From an uncultured Clostridia bacterium (GTDB taxonomy: Bacteria; Bacillota; Clostridia; Oscillospirales; Acutalibacteraceae), in the NCBI GenBank assembly GCA_937902305.1, contig CALDHV010000009.1:1-19815 (forward strand): a DNA stretch of 19,815 nucleotides. The letters are read 5' to 3'. Each line of letters starts with the position of its first letter. Within the stretch, counting starts at the first letter, position 1. This document shows, one piece after another, positions 1-7,933 of the stretch. The notes under the pieces were generated by a model. That model was given only the letters and a program-made list of their open reading frames with translations. It did no database searches and was not told the DNA's origin. Position numbers and translations under genes: made by a program.

Positions 1-254
<254 letters not shown>

Positions 255-383
255 AAACGGTCAGGAGCTATGAGCGAACATTTTTGGAGCGAGAGCGGAG
301 AAGATGCCCGCGCGCTCGACGGTTCGATGCTTTTCTTGTACGCTTTATTCAGTTTTCAGGGGCTCGGCTCTTGAAGAAACAAG

Positions 384-499
384 TTGGTGCTGATTACGGT
401 GAGGGTACACCCGTTCCCATCCCGAACACGGCAGTTAAGCTCACTGGTGCCGACGATACTTGGCTGGAAGCGGCCCGGGACAATAGGTAGGTGCCAACA
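384..499 (+). rRNA. 5S ribosomal RNA
   Basis: This is a complete 5S rRNA of about 116 nt. The core CCGAACACGGCAGTTAAGCTC-type loop B/C signature lies at about 421-441. The two ends (TTGGTGC at 384 and GTGCCAA at 491) pair to form helix I. It follows 23S on the same strand, the usual 16S-23S-5S order. No tRNA gene is visible in the 255-383 spacer or after 5S. The ends are accurate to a few bases. Confidence 0.96.
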
Positions 500-500
500 C

Positions 501-540
501 AAAAAAGATGGTCACGAAAACGTGACCATCTTTTTGTTTT
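501..540 (+). terminator. Rho-independent terminator of the rRNA operon
   Basis: A near-perfect hairpin with stem AAAAAGATGGTCACG, loop AAAA and the complementary arm is followed by a T-rich tract (TTTTTGTTTT). It begins directly after 5S rRNA and ends the rRNA transcription unit. Confidence 0.93.
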
Positions 541-610
541 GTAGATGTTAGATGTTAGACGTTAGATGTTAGATGTTAGTCGTTAGACGCTAGACGTTAG
601 ACGTTAGATG
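541..610. repeat. Tandem array of ten 7-bp units
   Basis: Ten head-to-tail heptamers with consensus TTAGAYG (Y is T or C) fill 541-610 with no gaps. Units differ only at one or two positions, for example TTAGATG, TTAGACG, TTAGTCG and CTAGACG. The array begins right after the rRNA terminator. There is no coding potential, and the unit is far too short and regular for CRISPR. It is best read as a minisatellite grown by replication slippage. Confidence 0.93.
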
Positions 611-655
611 ATAGGGGCTTCGGCTTGTGCGTAGCCGGAAGCTTTTGCATAGCCG

Positions 656-709
656 GAATACTGCACCGTAGGGTGCGGCGTCCTCGACGCACCGTAGGGT
701 GCGGTATTC
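656..709. repeat. Nested GC-rich palindromic repeat (REP-like)
   Basis: Two copies of the 16-mer GCACCGTAGGGTGCGG lie at 663-678 and 689-704. Each can fold on itself (GCACC-GTAG-GGTGC). Between them, GGTGCGGCG and CGACGCACC form an inner hairpin around TCCT. The outer arms GAATACTGCACC (656-667) and GGTGCGGTATTC (698-709) pair with one mismatch. The structure lies in a non-coding gap. It resembles dispersed intergenic palindromes of other bacteria, but membership of a family is inferred. A short direct repeat, TAGCCGGAA, occurs just before it at 632 and 650. Confidence 0.8.
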
Positions 710-795
710 TGCAATACGCACAAACCAAAACTGTCCTCATCTACCGTCTACCACCCAAACTACAGTCCAAATGCAGAAATCCTTATTTAAAAATC

Positions 796-824
796 TTGCT
801 TTTTTGGCTATTTCGTGCTATAAT
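796..824 (+). promoter_or_regulatory. Promoter of the alpha-galactosidase-like gene
   Basis: TTGCTT (796-801) and TATAAT (819-824) are separated by 17 bp. TG at 816-817 gives an extended -10 element. It lies about 44 bp upstream of the ATG at 868 and matches a housekeeping sigma-A promoter closely. The AT-rich stretch before it (781-795) could serve as an UP element. Confidence 0.85.
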
Positions 825-867
825 CGCTTTCGGCTTTATTCGATTTTTTTATTTTCGGAGGTCGCAA

Positions 868-2715
868 ATGTATTCAATACGTGTTAAATCTGTCGGCGGA
901 GCCGAATGGGAGATCAAAGACATCTCATTAAAGGAACAGACGATCGAAAAAGACGGACTGCGCTTGACCGTAGCGCCGGATCGGAACTGCTGGGCGATTA
1001 CGGCGGAGTGCCGTGGCGACCGATTGGCGGAGATTTCTCACCGATATACGACACCGCTTCGTAACTTTAACAACGTCATCATTCCCGACGGCGGGCGAGA
1101 ATACCCGGCAACGGTGCAGACGATTTATTTTTGGGATTTCTGTAAAAGCTCGTTGGTTTCCAATGTCAGAACGCCTTTGTTCATTTTTTGCGGGCAAAAC
1201 GGCAATGCTTCGTTTGCATTCGGGCTTATCGGAAAGGAGTATGAGCGGGATTTTCGGTGCGTCGAGCCGTTCAACAGCAGAGCATTGCTTGCCTATACCA
1301 GACGCCTGACGACCGAAATCGTGTGCCATATTCCCGATGAATACCGCGACAGTTCTTTCACCGAGCATATTTATTTGAAGGATGAAACCGAGGAGTGTTC
1401 TGCCTCTTGGGTCGAGCTGCTCTCCGATTATTACCGCTTCCGAACGGAGAAAGAGGGCACAAGCTATCCGTTTGTCCAAAAGGGGATGTATCCCTTATGG
1501 TGCAGTTGGACGGATTGGTTTTCCGACAATGTGACCGAGCAGGTCATTCTCGATAATGTCAGGGCGGGCGTTTCCCTGGGCATCAAAAACTATATCATCG
1601 ACGACGGTTGGTTCGGCCCGGGACTGGACAATCCGTATGAGGTCAAGCTGAATATCGGGGATTGGACGCCCGATCAAAAAAAGATCAAGGATTTGAAAAA
1701 GCTATCGGCGCAGATACACGACGAGGGCGCGAATGCGCTGATTTGGTGTGCGCCGCACGCCGTCGGCATCGAGGCAAAATGTCGCTCCGAACGCCTGCCG
1801 TATTTGATGCGCGACAAAAACGGAGAGCTTATCGAAACAGGCAATAAGTTCAACATTTTATGCCTGCGCAATCCGCAGGCGAGGAAAATTATGGCGGATA
1901 TATGCGCGGACTTGATCGTCAAATACGATACGGATGGCGCCAAGTACGATCTTTATAATTGCATTCCCGCTACCGCCTGTTGCTCCTGCGAGCATGAGCA
2001 TGACACCGATTCTATGATCGTCGGATTGGAAAAAACGATGCAATGCATCTGGCAACGGGTCAGCGAGGTCAAAAGCGACTATATCGTTGAGCTGAAACAG
2101 AATTACGGTGGCAGCCGGTTAGCCCAATACGGGACGATGATGCGCGCGGGGGACACCCCGTATTGCCCTGACGGGAACTTTATGCGCACCGCCTATATTC
2201 AGGCGTATACGCCCTATGCGATCAACGATTATCAAACGATTTCCGATAGAGACACGCCGCTTTCCAACGCCCGCGTCATCATTAAAATGATCTCGGTCGG
2301 CATCCCGACCTATTCAATGGATATTACCGCCTTGAGCGAGGAAAACCGGGCGGTGGTTCGCTTTCTGAATACCTGGTATATCGACAATATCGTAGAAAGA
2401 GGCAACTACAAGCGTCATGCGATCACGGGTGCGCTCGATACGTGGGCGATATACGGGGAAAAAGAGGATCTGTACTTTTTGGTGAATACCGCGCAAAATC
2501 TTACGGTCGCTCCCAAGGACTTTCAGGTGCTGAACGGATGCGGCAATGCGTTTTTGATCCTCCAAACCGAAGCGGAAGCCATCTTCGATCTGCAATACTA
2601 TGATATATTCGGCAAGCTGATCAAAACGGAAACAAGAGATTTGCAGTCCGGAATAAAACTGGATAAAACCGTCTGCCTGGTACGGGGGCAATACAAGGGC
2701 TCTGCGAAAGGATAA
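868..2715 (+). CDS. GH36-like alpha-galactosidase (clan GH-D glycoside hydrolase)
   Basis: A 615-residue protein predicted to hydrolyse alpha-galactosides such as melibiose or raffinose-type sugars. I see no signal peptide, so it is probably cytoplasmic. An N-terminal beta-rich region of about 210 residues precedes the barrel. The barrel shows LWCSWTDWFSD, then DDGWFG (D245-G247), then KYD with the likely nucleophile D361, and RAGDTPYCPD with an acid/base candidate at D429. The reading frame is open back to 625, but the ATG at 868 has a GGAGG site six bases upstream and a promoter just before it, so I chose that start. The motifs fit the GH-D clan (GH27/GH36/raffinose synthase-like) but diverge from well-known GH36 enzymes, so the substrate is uncertain. 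A cluster of Cys and His residues follows the nucleophile strand (C365, C371, C372, C374, H376, H378). The deacetylase gene follows after 26 bp and is probably co-transcribed. Confidence 0.75.
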   Translation: MYSIRVKSVGGAEWEIKDISLKEQTIEKDGLRLTVAPDRNCWAITAECRGDRLAEISHRYTTPLRNFNNVIIPDGGREYPATVQTIYFWDFCKSSLVSNVRTPLFIFCGQNGNASFAFGLIGKEYERDFRCVEPFNSRALLAYTRRLTTEIVCHIPDEYRDSSFTEHIYLKDETEECSASWVELLSDYYRFRTEKEGTSYPFVQKGMYPLWCSWTDWFSDNVTEQVILDNVRAGVSLGIKNYIIDDGWFGPGLDNPYEVKLNIGDWTPDQKKIKDLKKLSAQIHDEGANALIWCAPHAVGIEAKCRSERLPYLMRDKNGELIETGNKFNILCLRNPQARKIMADICADLIVKYDTDGAKYDLYNCIPATACCSCEHEHDTDSMIVGLEKTMQCIWQRVSEVKSDYIVELKQNYGGSRLAQYGTMMRAGDTPYCPDGNFMRTAYIQAYTPYAINDYQTISDRDTPLSNARVIIKMISVGIPTYSMDITALSEENRAVVRFLNTWYIDNIVERGNYKRHAITGALDTWAIYGEKEDLYFLVNTAQNLTVAPKDFQVLNGCGNAFLILQTEAEAIFDLQYYDIFGKLIKTETRDLQSGIKLDKTVCLVRGQYKGSAKG

Positions 2716-2741
2716 TGGACGGATCTACAGGAGGGATACGT

Positions 2742-3755
2742 GTGAAAAAGCGCATATTGCCGCTTTCTTTGGCCATTCTGATGCTGTTGCTGTCCGCCTG
2801 CGGCACAGCAACTCCCGCCGACAGCAATCCCGAAAGCGACGTCACCGTCACTGGTGCCGCCGGCAGGACGCGCATTGCCAAAATGACCCGTTCCGCCGAG
2901 AAAACCTCCGCCGGACAGGGGGCGTCCTCCGAGATCCAATCCGAGAAGGTCACCTATATTGTGACCCAATCAGCCACCACGGCGCCCGAGGCCGCCCAGA
3001 CCGTAGCGCCCACCAAGCCGACGATCACCGCGGCCAAAAAGGATCACGAATGGCGTAAGCATCCGGGGGATTTCAAGCTCATCGCCCTTACCTTTGACGA
3101 TGCGCCCTGCGACGGCAAGCAGGTGCGGATGCGCTATATTGTCGATACCTTGAACAAGTACGAAGGCTCGGGGACGTTTTTCGTTGTCGGCAAGCGGTTG
3201 CGGCAATACGGAGAGGGCGGGGAAGCCTCGCTTCGCTATGCGCTGGAGAACGGCTTTGAGCTGGGCAACCACACCGACCTGCACGCCAGCGTCAAGACCG
3301 ATGATGTTGGCAAAAAAATGACGGCGAAACAACTGTATAATGATTTCAATACCTGTCAAGAGCTGGTCAAAGCAAAGTTCGGCGTGACGATGAAATGGTT
3401 AAGACCGTCGGGTCTGCATACCAATGCCGCCGTTTTTGAGGCTACCGCGCGGTTGGGGTTGCCCGTCATCACCCGGAGCATCGCATCGGGGGACACGGAT
3501 AGCGCCAATACGTCGCAGGATCTTATCAACAATGTGCTGACCAAGGCTTTTGACGGAGGCATCGTTCTGATGCACAGCACAAAGCAGCCTACCGCCGACG
3601 CGCTCGATACGATCTGCGCACAGCTGTATGCCAAGGGCTATCGCTTTGTCACCGTTTCCGAGCTGTTTGAATATAAGGGCGTTTCCTATAAGAGCATCCC
3701 CACAGACCGAGAGATCGGTGGATATACCGATACCTTTTTAGGCTCGATGATATAA
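2742..3755 (+). CDS. NodB-type polysaccharide deacetylase, lipoprotein
   Basis: A 337-residue predicted surface lipoprotein. Its signal peptide (VKKRILPLSLAIL...) ends in the lipobox LLSAC. A low-complexity Ser/Thr/Ala linker reaches about residue 105 and is followed by the carbohydrate esterase 4 (NodB) fold. Visible motifs are TFDD (D119, D120), HTDLH (H177, H181), RPSG in place of the usual RxPYG, GDTDSAN, and a final LMHS. The D-H-H metal-binding triad is therefore intact. The family removes N-acetyl groups from peptidoglycan, chitin or related glycans; the substrate here is unknown. I chose GTG at 2742 because AGGAGGG lies at 2729-2735 with six bases of spacing. The in-frame ATG at 2715 overlaps the previous stop codon and would spoil the signal peptide. 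It shares a transcript with the upstream glycosidase and ends at a strong terminator. Confidence 0.88.
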   Translation: MKKRILPLSLAILMLLLSACGTATPADSNPESDVTVTGAAGRTRIAKMTRSAEKTSAGQGASSEIQSEKVTYIVTQSATTAPEAAQTVAPTKPTITAAKKDHEWRKHPGDFKLIALTFDDAPCDGKQVRMRYIVDTLNKYEGSGTFFVVGKRLRQYGEGGEASLRYALENGFELGNHTDLHASVKTDDVGKKMTAKQLYNDFNTCQELVKAKFGVTMKWLRPSGLHTNAAVFEATARLGLPVITRSIASGDTDSANTSQDLINNVLTKAFDGGIVLMHSTKQPTADALDTICAQLYAKGYRFVTVSELFEYKGVSYKSIPTDREIGGYTDTFLGSMI

Positions 3756-3769
3756 GGCACAGAGGTCAC

Positions 3770-3807
3770 AAAGAAACAGCGTTCCCGCGAGGGAACGCTG
3801 TTTCTTT
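3770..3807. terminator. Bidirectional terminator, copy 1
   Basis: A perfect 17-bp stem (AAAGAAACAGCGTTCCC) with a GCGA loop has A-rich and T-rich ends, so it can stop transcription in both directions. It lies between the convergent deacetylase gene (+) and the dockerin gene (-). The same hairpin occurs again at 8289-8326. Confidence 0.93.
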
Positions 3808-3821
3808 ATCTTTACTCAATC
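3770..3821. repeat. 52-bp terminator repeat, copy 1
   Basis: This 52-bp stretch matches 8289-8340 with one difference (A at 3814, T at 8333). Besides the hairpin it includes the last codon and stop (GAT TGA) of the - strand gene beside it. The matching region stops abruptly on both sides. Confidence 0.93.
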
Positions 3822-6800
3822 GAGGTTTGGTATGATCTTGGCGACATATTTTGCGATTTTGGTGAGGTCATCGGCATCCACCTTGCCGTCGTGGGTGACA
3901 TCGGCGGCGAGTATGGCGGCGGGCGAGCCGCCGTCGATTTTGGCGACGATTTTTGCCAGCGCGGTCAAGTCGTCGGCATCGACCGACGCATTCCCGGTCA
4001 AGTCGCCGGTGACGATTTCATCGCCGAGAAAATGTATGGTGGCGGAATAAAGGGGATCATTTCCTTCACTAATGGCGATTTTGCCCCATTGCTCTTCCGA
4101 GCCGGTATAGTATATATTGGTCAAATTATTGCACAAGTTGAACGCATTTTCTTCGATGTTAATAACGGTGTTCGGAAGCGTGATGTCAGTGAGACTTGAA
4201 CATTTTTCAAACGCATACGACCAAACGGTAACAACGCCGCTATTGATATTGACGGAGGAAAGACTTGTACAAAGCGAGAACGCACTGTATCCAACAGCGG
4301 AAACACTGCCCGGAATAGTAATGTTTTCAAGACTTTCACATTCATCAAAAGCATACGAACCAATGATTGAGACACCATACGGGATTGAAATATTTTTTAG
4401 GTTTGTGCACCCGGTAAAAGCATAATGACCAATTTCGGTAAGACCTTTTTCGAGGTTGACACTGACGAGGTTCTTGCAATTACAAAATGCGCTTTTCCTA
4501 ATGGTTTTGACATTACTCGGGATCGTTACACTTGTCAGACTGTGGCATCCGTAAAATGTACACTGACCAACGCCGGTAATGTCGTTCGGGATCGTGATAT
4601 CCGTTGCCAGCACACCGTTAATATAGAGATTATGTGCATAATATAACGGGTTCGAAGAACCGCCTGCATAGAAAGAGATGTTGCACCACGCCGACAGATC
4701 GGTAATATCGACACGAGATAGACCGGAACAGTAGTAAAACGCCTTATCTCCAACATAGGTAATGCCGGTTCCCATCGTGACATCGGAAAGGTTTTCACAA
4801 TGATAGAACGCATATCCGCAAAGGCTCGTCACCTTATCGCCGATAACAAGGCTCTTGACATAGGCTCGATAAGGATACCATGGGACATCGGAAGCGGAGT
4901 CGTATGCATACATATCTCCTTCGCCGTCGATGGTCAAAAGCCCGGTGTCGAGGTCGAGCGACCATGTGAGGTTTTCGCCACAGGACATAGAGTCATATTC
5001 GCAGATGTAGCCATACATACCTTGAGAATATGCATACGGCATATCATTCCAAAACACATCATATGTGGTATCAAAAGGCATATCTATTGATCCATAGTTT
5101 TCGTATGTTTCGGTTGCCGTATGATAAGAGTTTCCGGGTTCTCCTGAATACCATTTTGAATAATCAAATATTTCCCCTGTGACCCATTTCCAAACACCTT
5201 CGGATTTCTCATCTGTGCAACCAATCCAAAAGTGTTCCATTGTGCCTTTGGCGCGAAGACCTTCTACGGCGGCTTCTTCTTCGGGAGAGGTGATGGTGAC
5301 CAAATGACCGCCCAACGCTTCACATTTGGCTTTTGCCTCTGCCCAAGTCAAGCCGTTGTCGTATAGCTCGTACCGATGCCCATTATAAGTCGTTTCTGCG
5401 ACGGGGGCATCGCTTCCCTCTGACACCGTAAAATGAATATGGTTGGAATCCGTGTAATACGAAAGCCCCAATGATGCTAAATTGTTATTTACACTACAAA
5501 TATAGGCATCGTATTCGCCGGGTGCACAATGGAGAATAAGACATTTTGATGTGTTTCCATAATAAACGGTATCTTGACCGTAAACATATGATGCCCCGGC
5601 GCCGACCAGTTTTGACGTGATTCCGGGATATACCGTGACATCGTCGGATGCTACCAAATGGAGATCGTATGTATCGGTATAGGCAGTTCTATCCCAAAAT
5701 ATGAAAATATCGTCTGCGGATGAACGAGAACATATACTGATCTGCGGTGCTTCCGGTAGGTGATAGCTCATCAATATCACATTGACTGACGAAGAAATCA
5801 TAGTGCCGGTCAAAGGTCCTTCGCCTACGCCGCCATAAACATATCCATCAGTTGCGCGAATGTTGCTAATCGAATAAGTCGTTCCTGGTGGATATTGGTG
5901 CCAATAATCCGAAACAGAATCTGCGACCAGTGAGCCGTTAATGTATACATCAAAGATCAATCCGCTTTCGCCGCTCGAATATTTCCCATCCAAGAAGAAA
6001 TTAACATCAAAATATAAGTCGACATAGTGATAGCTCATCAATATCACATTGACCGACGAAGAAGTTATGATGCCGGTCAAAGGTCCTTCGCCTACGCCGC
6101 CATAAACATATCCATCTGTTGCGCGAATGTTGCAAATCGAATATTTAGTACCTGCCGGATATTGACGGCAAAAATCCGAAACGGATGATGCCTCAAGAGA
6201 CTCATTGATGTATACATCAAACACTATGCCGCAGGCTTGGCTCGTATATTCATCATCCAAATAGAAATTGACATCTAAATAATATACCGGGGGATAACAT
6301 TCCGCGCAACCGTCCTGTTTGCGGGTCTCGCCGGTATAGTACCAGTCGCCACAGCTACATTTCATATACACCTTGTGCGGATGCGCGGTTTCGACATAGG
6401 CGGTATAGCTGTGGGTGTGGGTCGCGCCGTTTACGACGATATAAAGGGTCTTGGACACGGTTTTGTGCCCGTCGGTCGCGGTGATCTCGATCGTGTGCGT
6501 GCCGACCGAGAGATCTTGCGCCTTAAAGCTGTTCAGCTTCCCGGTGCTGTAATCACCGATATTTACGCTTGTGGTGTTCGGTGCAAAGTTGGCGTATCTT
6601 GCTCCATCCAAATACCCTTGCACGCTCGTGATGGGATAATTTGATGTGATCGACCCGCCGATATTGCACGATTTCCCTTGCGTGATCGTATAGGTCGTCG
6701 CGCTCGGCGAAATGGTCAAGGTTGACGGGGCATCGGTTATTTTTTCAATGCGCTCGTGGTAGATATAACAAATCTGACCATTATAGTTGACTTGATACCA

Positions 6801-7721
6801 ATCGTTCGGTACGCTGTTTGTGACGCGCCCGAGGACGGTAAAGGTGCCGCTCGTAAATGAGGCAATAGCATCGCAGGACGAATATGGTCCTGTGCGCAAA
6901 ACGGCGGTTTGTCCGCTTTTTACGCGATATGTCCCGGCAAAATGAGCATCAAACCCATTGTTATAGGGAGTTGAACTACCGGTTTGAAAATGTGCGTTGT
7001 AGTATTCAATGGTCGGTTGAAGAACGAAACAAACATACCGTGGCGTTGTCCTACCGGATAACTGTGATTTGTTAAAATCAGCCCATGTTTGCTTGCGAAT
7101 TCGCACTAAACCATTTCCATCATCGTTCCCCGCCACATAGGAGATGCTGTTGCTGTCATACGAAAGGACGATCATGGAATGCCCATTGGCACCATCAAAA
7201 CTACCACTGGAGCTCGTTGTTGTTCTGAAACATGCACCTGTCATTACTCCTGCCGAAGAAAAATCTGCATAGGAGACGGTGCTTTTTCCTTTTGCTATAA
7301 CATTCTGTGAATGAACGCATTTACTGTTATCAGCGTATGCAATTTCCCCATAAACATAGTTGTATACAGCTAATGCATAGATAAAGCATTGCCAACCCGA
7401 CTCGATTTTGCCGTTTTCTTTACTTTTCACATATAGTTGTAAGCTTGTGGAGAAACTACATCCCAATGGCAAGGATACTTCATCTTTAACAGTCGTCTTA
7501 TCGACTTTTGTTTTGTATATGTCAACATCCCCATAGAAAACAGAAGTTAATTTATCTGCCAGAACAGAGTTTGAGGTATAATTATACCCCGTAACCTTTG
7601 AAGGATCTGTTATCTCTTCAATATAGTTTTGGGTCGCTGCCCCCGTGGGCAAAATCCCCACCGGCAACATCAGCGCGAGCATACACACGCTCGCAAGCAG
7701 AGCAAGCAATCGTTTCTTCAT
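3816..7721 (-). CDS. Secreted multidomain protein: Cys-peptidase-like, SH3b, tandem repeats, C-type lectin, BspA-like LRR, dockerin
   Basis: A 1301-residue predicted extracellular protein. I chose ATG at 7721 because AGGAGA lies seven bases upstream and a signal peptide (MKKRLLALLASVC...PTGAAT) follows. Domains in order: about 31-240, a papain/CHAP-like region with GWQC (C112) and NGH (H181) as candidate catalytic residues; 262-327, a bacterial SH3 domain; 331-431, an Ig-like domain; 435-477, a His/Cys cluster (HTH, HPH, CSC, CAEC); 479-654, two near-identical 89-residue repeats; 655-768, a beta-rich region; 775-908, a C-type lectin-like domain with WIG, EPGN, WND and YICE; 913-1232, BspA-type leucine-rich repeats; 1238-1296, a type I dockerin with two Ca-binding loops (GDLTGNASVDADD and ADVTHDGKVDADD). 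The dockerin implies docking to a cohesin scaffold. The lectin and LRR parts imply binding to glycans, proteins or host surfaces. Peptidase activity is an inference from two motifs. A divergent HTH regulator gene lies next to it. Confidence 0.88.
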   Translation of the reverse strand: MKKRLLALLASVCMLALMLPVGILPTGAATQNYIEEITDPSKVTGYNYTSNSVLADKLTSVFYGDVDIYKTKVDKTTVKDEVSLPLGCSFSTSLQLYVKSKENGKIESGWQCFIYALAVYNYVYGEIAYADNSKCVHSQNVIAKGKSTVSYADFSSAGVMTGACFRTTTSSSGSFDGANGHSMIVLSYDSNSISYVAGNDDGNGLVRIRKQTWADFNKSQLSGRTTPRYVCFVLQPTIEYYNAHFQTGSSTPYNNGFDAHFAGTYRVKSGQTAVLRTGPYSSCDAIASFTSGTFTVLGRVTNSVPNDWYQVNYNGQICYIYHERIEKITDAPSTLTISPSATTYTITQGKSCNIGGSITSNYPITSVQGYLDGARYANFAPNTTSVNIGDYSTGKLNSFKAQDLSVGTHTIEITATDGHKTVSKTLYIVVNGATHTHSYTAYVETAHPHKVYMKCSCGDWYYTGETRKQDGCAECYPPVYYLDVNFYLDDEYTSQACGIVFDVYINESLEASSVSDFCRQYPAGTKYSICNIRATDGYVYGGVGEGPLTGIITSSSVNVILMSYHYVDLYFDVNFFLDGKYSSGESGLIFDVYINGSLVADSVSDYWHQYPPGTTYSISNIRATDGYVYGGVGEGPLTGTMISSSVNVILMSYHLPEAPQISICSRSSADDIFIFWDRTAYTDTYDLHLVASDDVTVYPGITSKLVGAGASYVYGQDTVYYGNTSKCLILHCAPGEYDAYICSVNNNLASLGLSYYTDSNHIHFTVSEGSDAPVAETTYNGHRYELYDNGLTWAEAKAKCEALGGHLVTITSPEEEAAVEGLRAKGTMEHFWIGCTDEKSEGVWKWVTGEIFDYSKWYSGEPGNSYHTATETYENYGSIDMPFDTTYDVFWNDMPYAYSQGMYGYICEYDSMSCGENLTWSLDLDTGLLTIDGEGDMYAYDSASDVPWYPYRAYVKSLVIGDKVTSLCGYAFYHCENLSDVTMGTGITYVGDKAFYYCSGLSRVDITDLSAWCNISFYAGGSSNPLYYAHNLYINGVLATDITIPNDITGVGQCTFYGCHSLTSVTIPSNVKTIRKSAFCNCKNLVSVNLEKGLTEIGHYAFTGCTNLKNISIPYGVSIIGSYAFDECESLENITIPGSVSAVGYSAFSLCTSLSSVNINSGVVTVWSYAFEKCSSLTDITLPNTVINIEENAFNLCNNLTNIYYTGSEEQWGKIAISEGNDPLYSATIHFLGDEIVTGDLTGNASVDADDLTALAKIVAKIDGGSPAAILAADVTHDGKVDADDLTKIAKYVAKIIPNLD
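5761..6294 (-). repeat. Two tandem 267-bp repeats inside the dockerin gene
   Basis: Copy A (5761-6027) and copy B (6028-6294) encode two 89-residue domains (about residues 477-654). Long stretches are almost identical at DNA level, for example around 5761-5855 and 6028-6122, both encoding ATDGYVYGGVGEGPLTG. Other stretches have diverged. This points to a fairly recent in-frame duplication of a beta-rich adhesion-like domain. I do not recognise the domain family. Confidence 0.9.
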
Positions 7722-7782
7722 CTTACATTCTCCTTTTTTTCGTGCGGCAAGGGCAAACGTCGCCGTGGCAACTATGCAACAA

Positions 7783-7839
7783 TTCTCGAAAAATGAGAAT
7801 ATTCGCATTTTTGTCACATTATATCCCATATTTCGAGAA
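7783..7839. promoter_or_regulatory. Candidate operator: palindromes around the dockerin-gene promoter
   Basis: TTCTCGAAAAATGAGAA (7783-7799) is an interrupted palindrome just downstream of the predicted transcription start. TTTCGAGAA (7831-7839), inside the promoter spacer, is the inverted copy of TTCTCGAAA (7783-7791). Paired sites placed within and just after a promoter suit a repressor, and the adjacent HTH gene is the natural candidate. Binding is an inference. Confidence 0.5.
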
Positions 7840-7846
7840 ATGTCAA
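7818..7846 (-). promoter_or_regulatory. Consensus promoter of the dockerin-protein gene
   Basis: Read on the - strand, TTGACA (7841-7846) and TATAAT (7818-7823) are separated by exactly 17 bp, an exact match to the sigma-A consensus. Transcription would start near 7811, giving a leader of about 90 nt before the ATG at 7721. Confidence 0.93.
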
Positions 7847-7933
7847 TAGTTCTTCTTGATTTATGAGATAATCAAGGCGGATAGGTACAAAGTTAAACAA
7901 AAAACAGGCGGCTTTGCCGGGAAAGGACGCGCG

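Noticed and set aside
255..383. tRNA gene in the 23S-5S spacer
   Set aside because: I could find no T-loop (GTTCRANNC) within a cloverleaf context, although GGTTCGATGC at 321-330 looks superficially similar.
541..610. Possible CRISPR array
   Set aside because: Units are 7 bp with no spacers between them, and there are no cas genes nearby.
625..867. N-terminal extension of the GH-D protein from an upstream ATG
   Set aside because: The extension covers the palindrome and the promoter. The ATG at 868 has a strong GGAGG site at the right distance.
7843..7872. Promoter for the HTH regulator using GATAAT at 7867
   Set aside because: No acceptable -35 hexamer lies 16-18 bp upstream, so I did not list it as a promoter.
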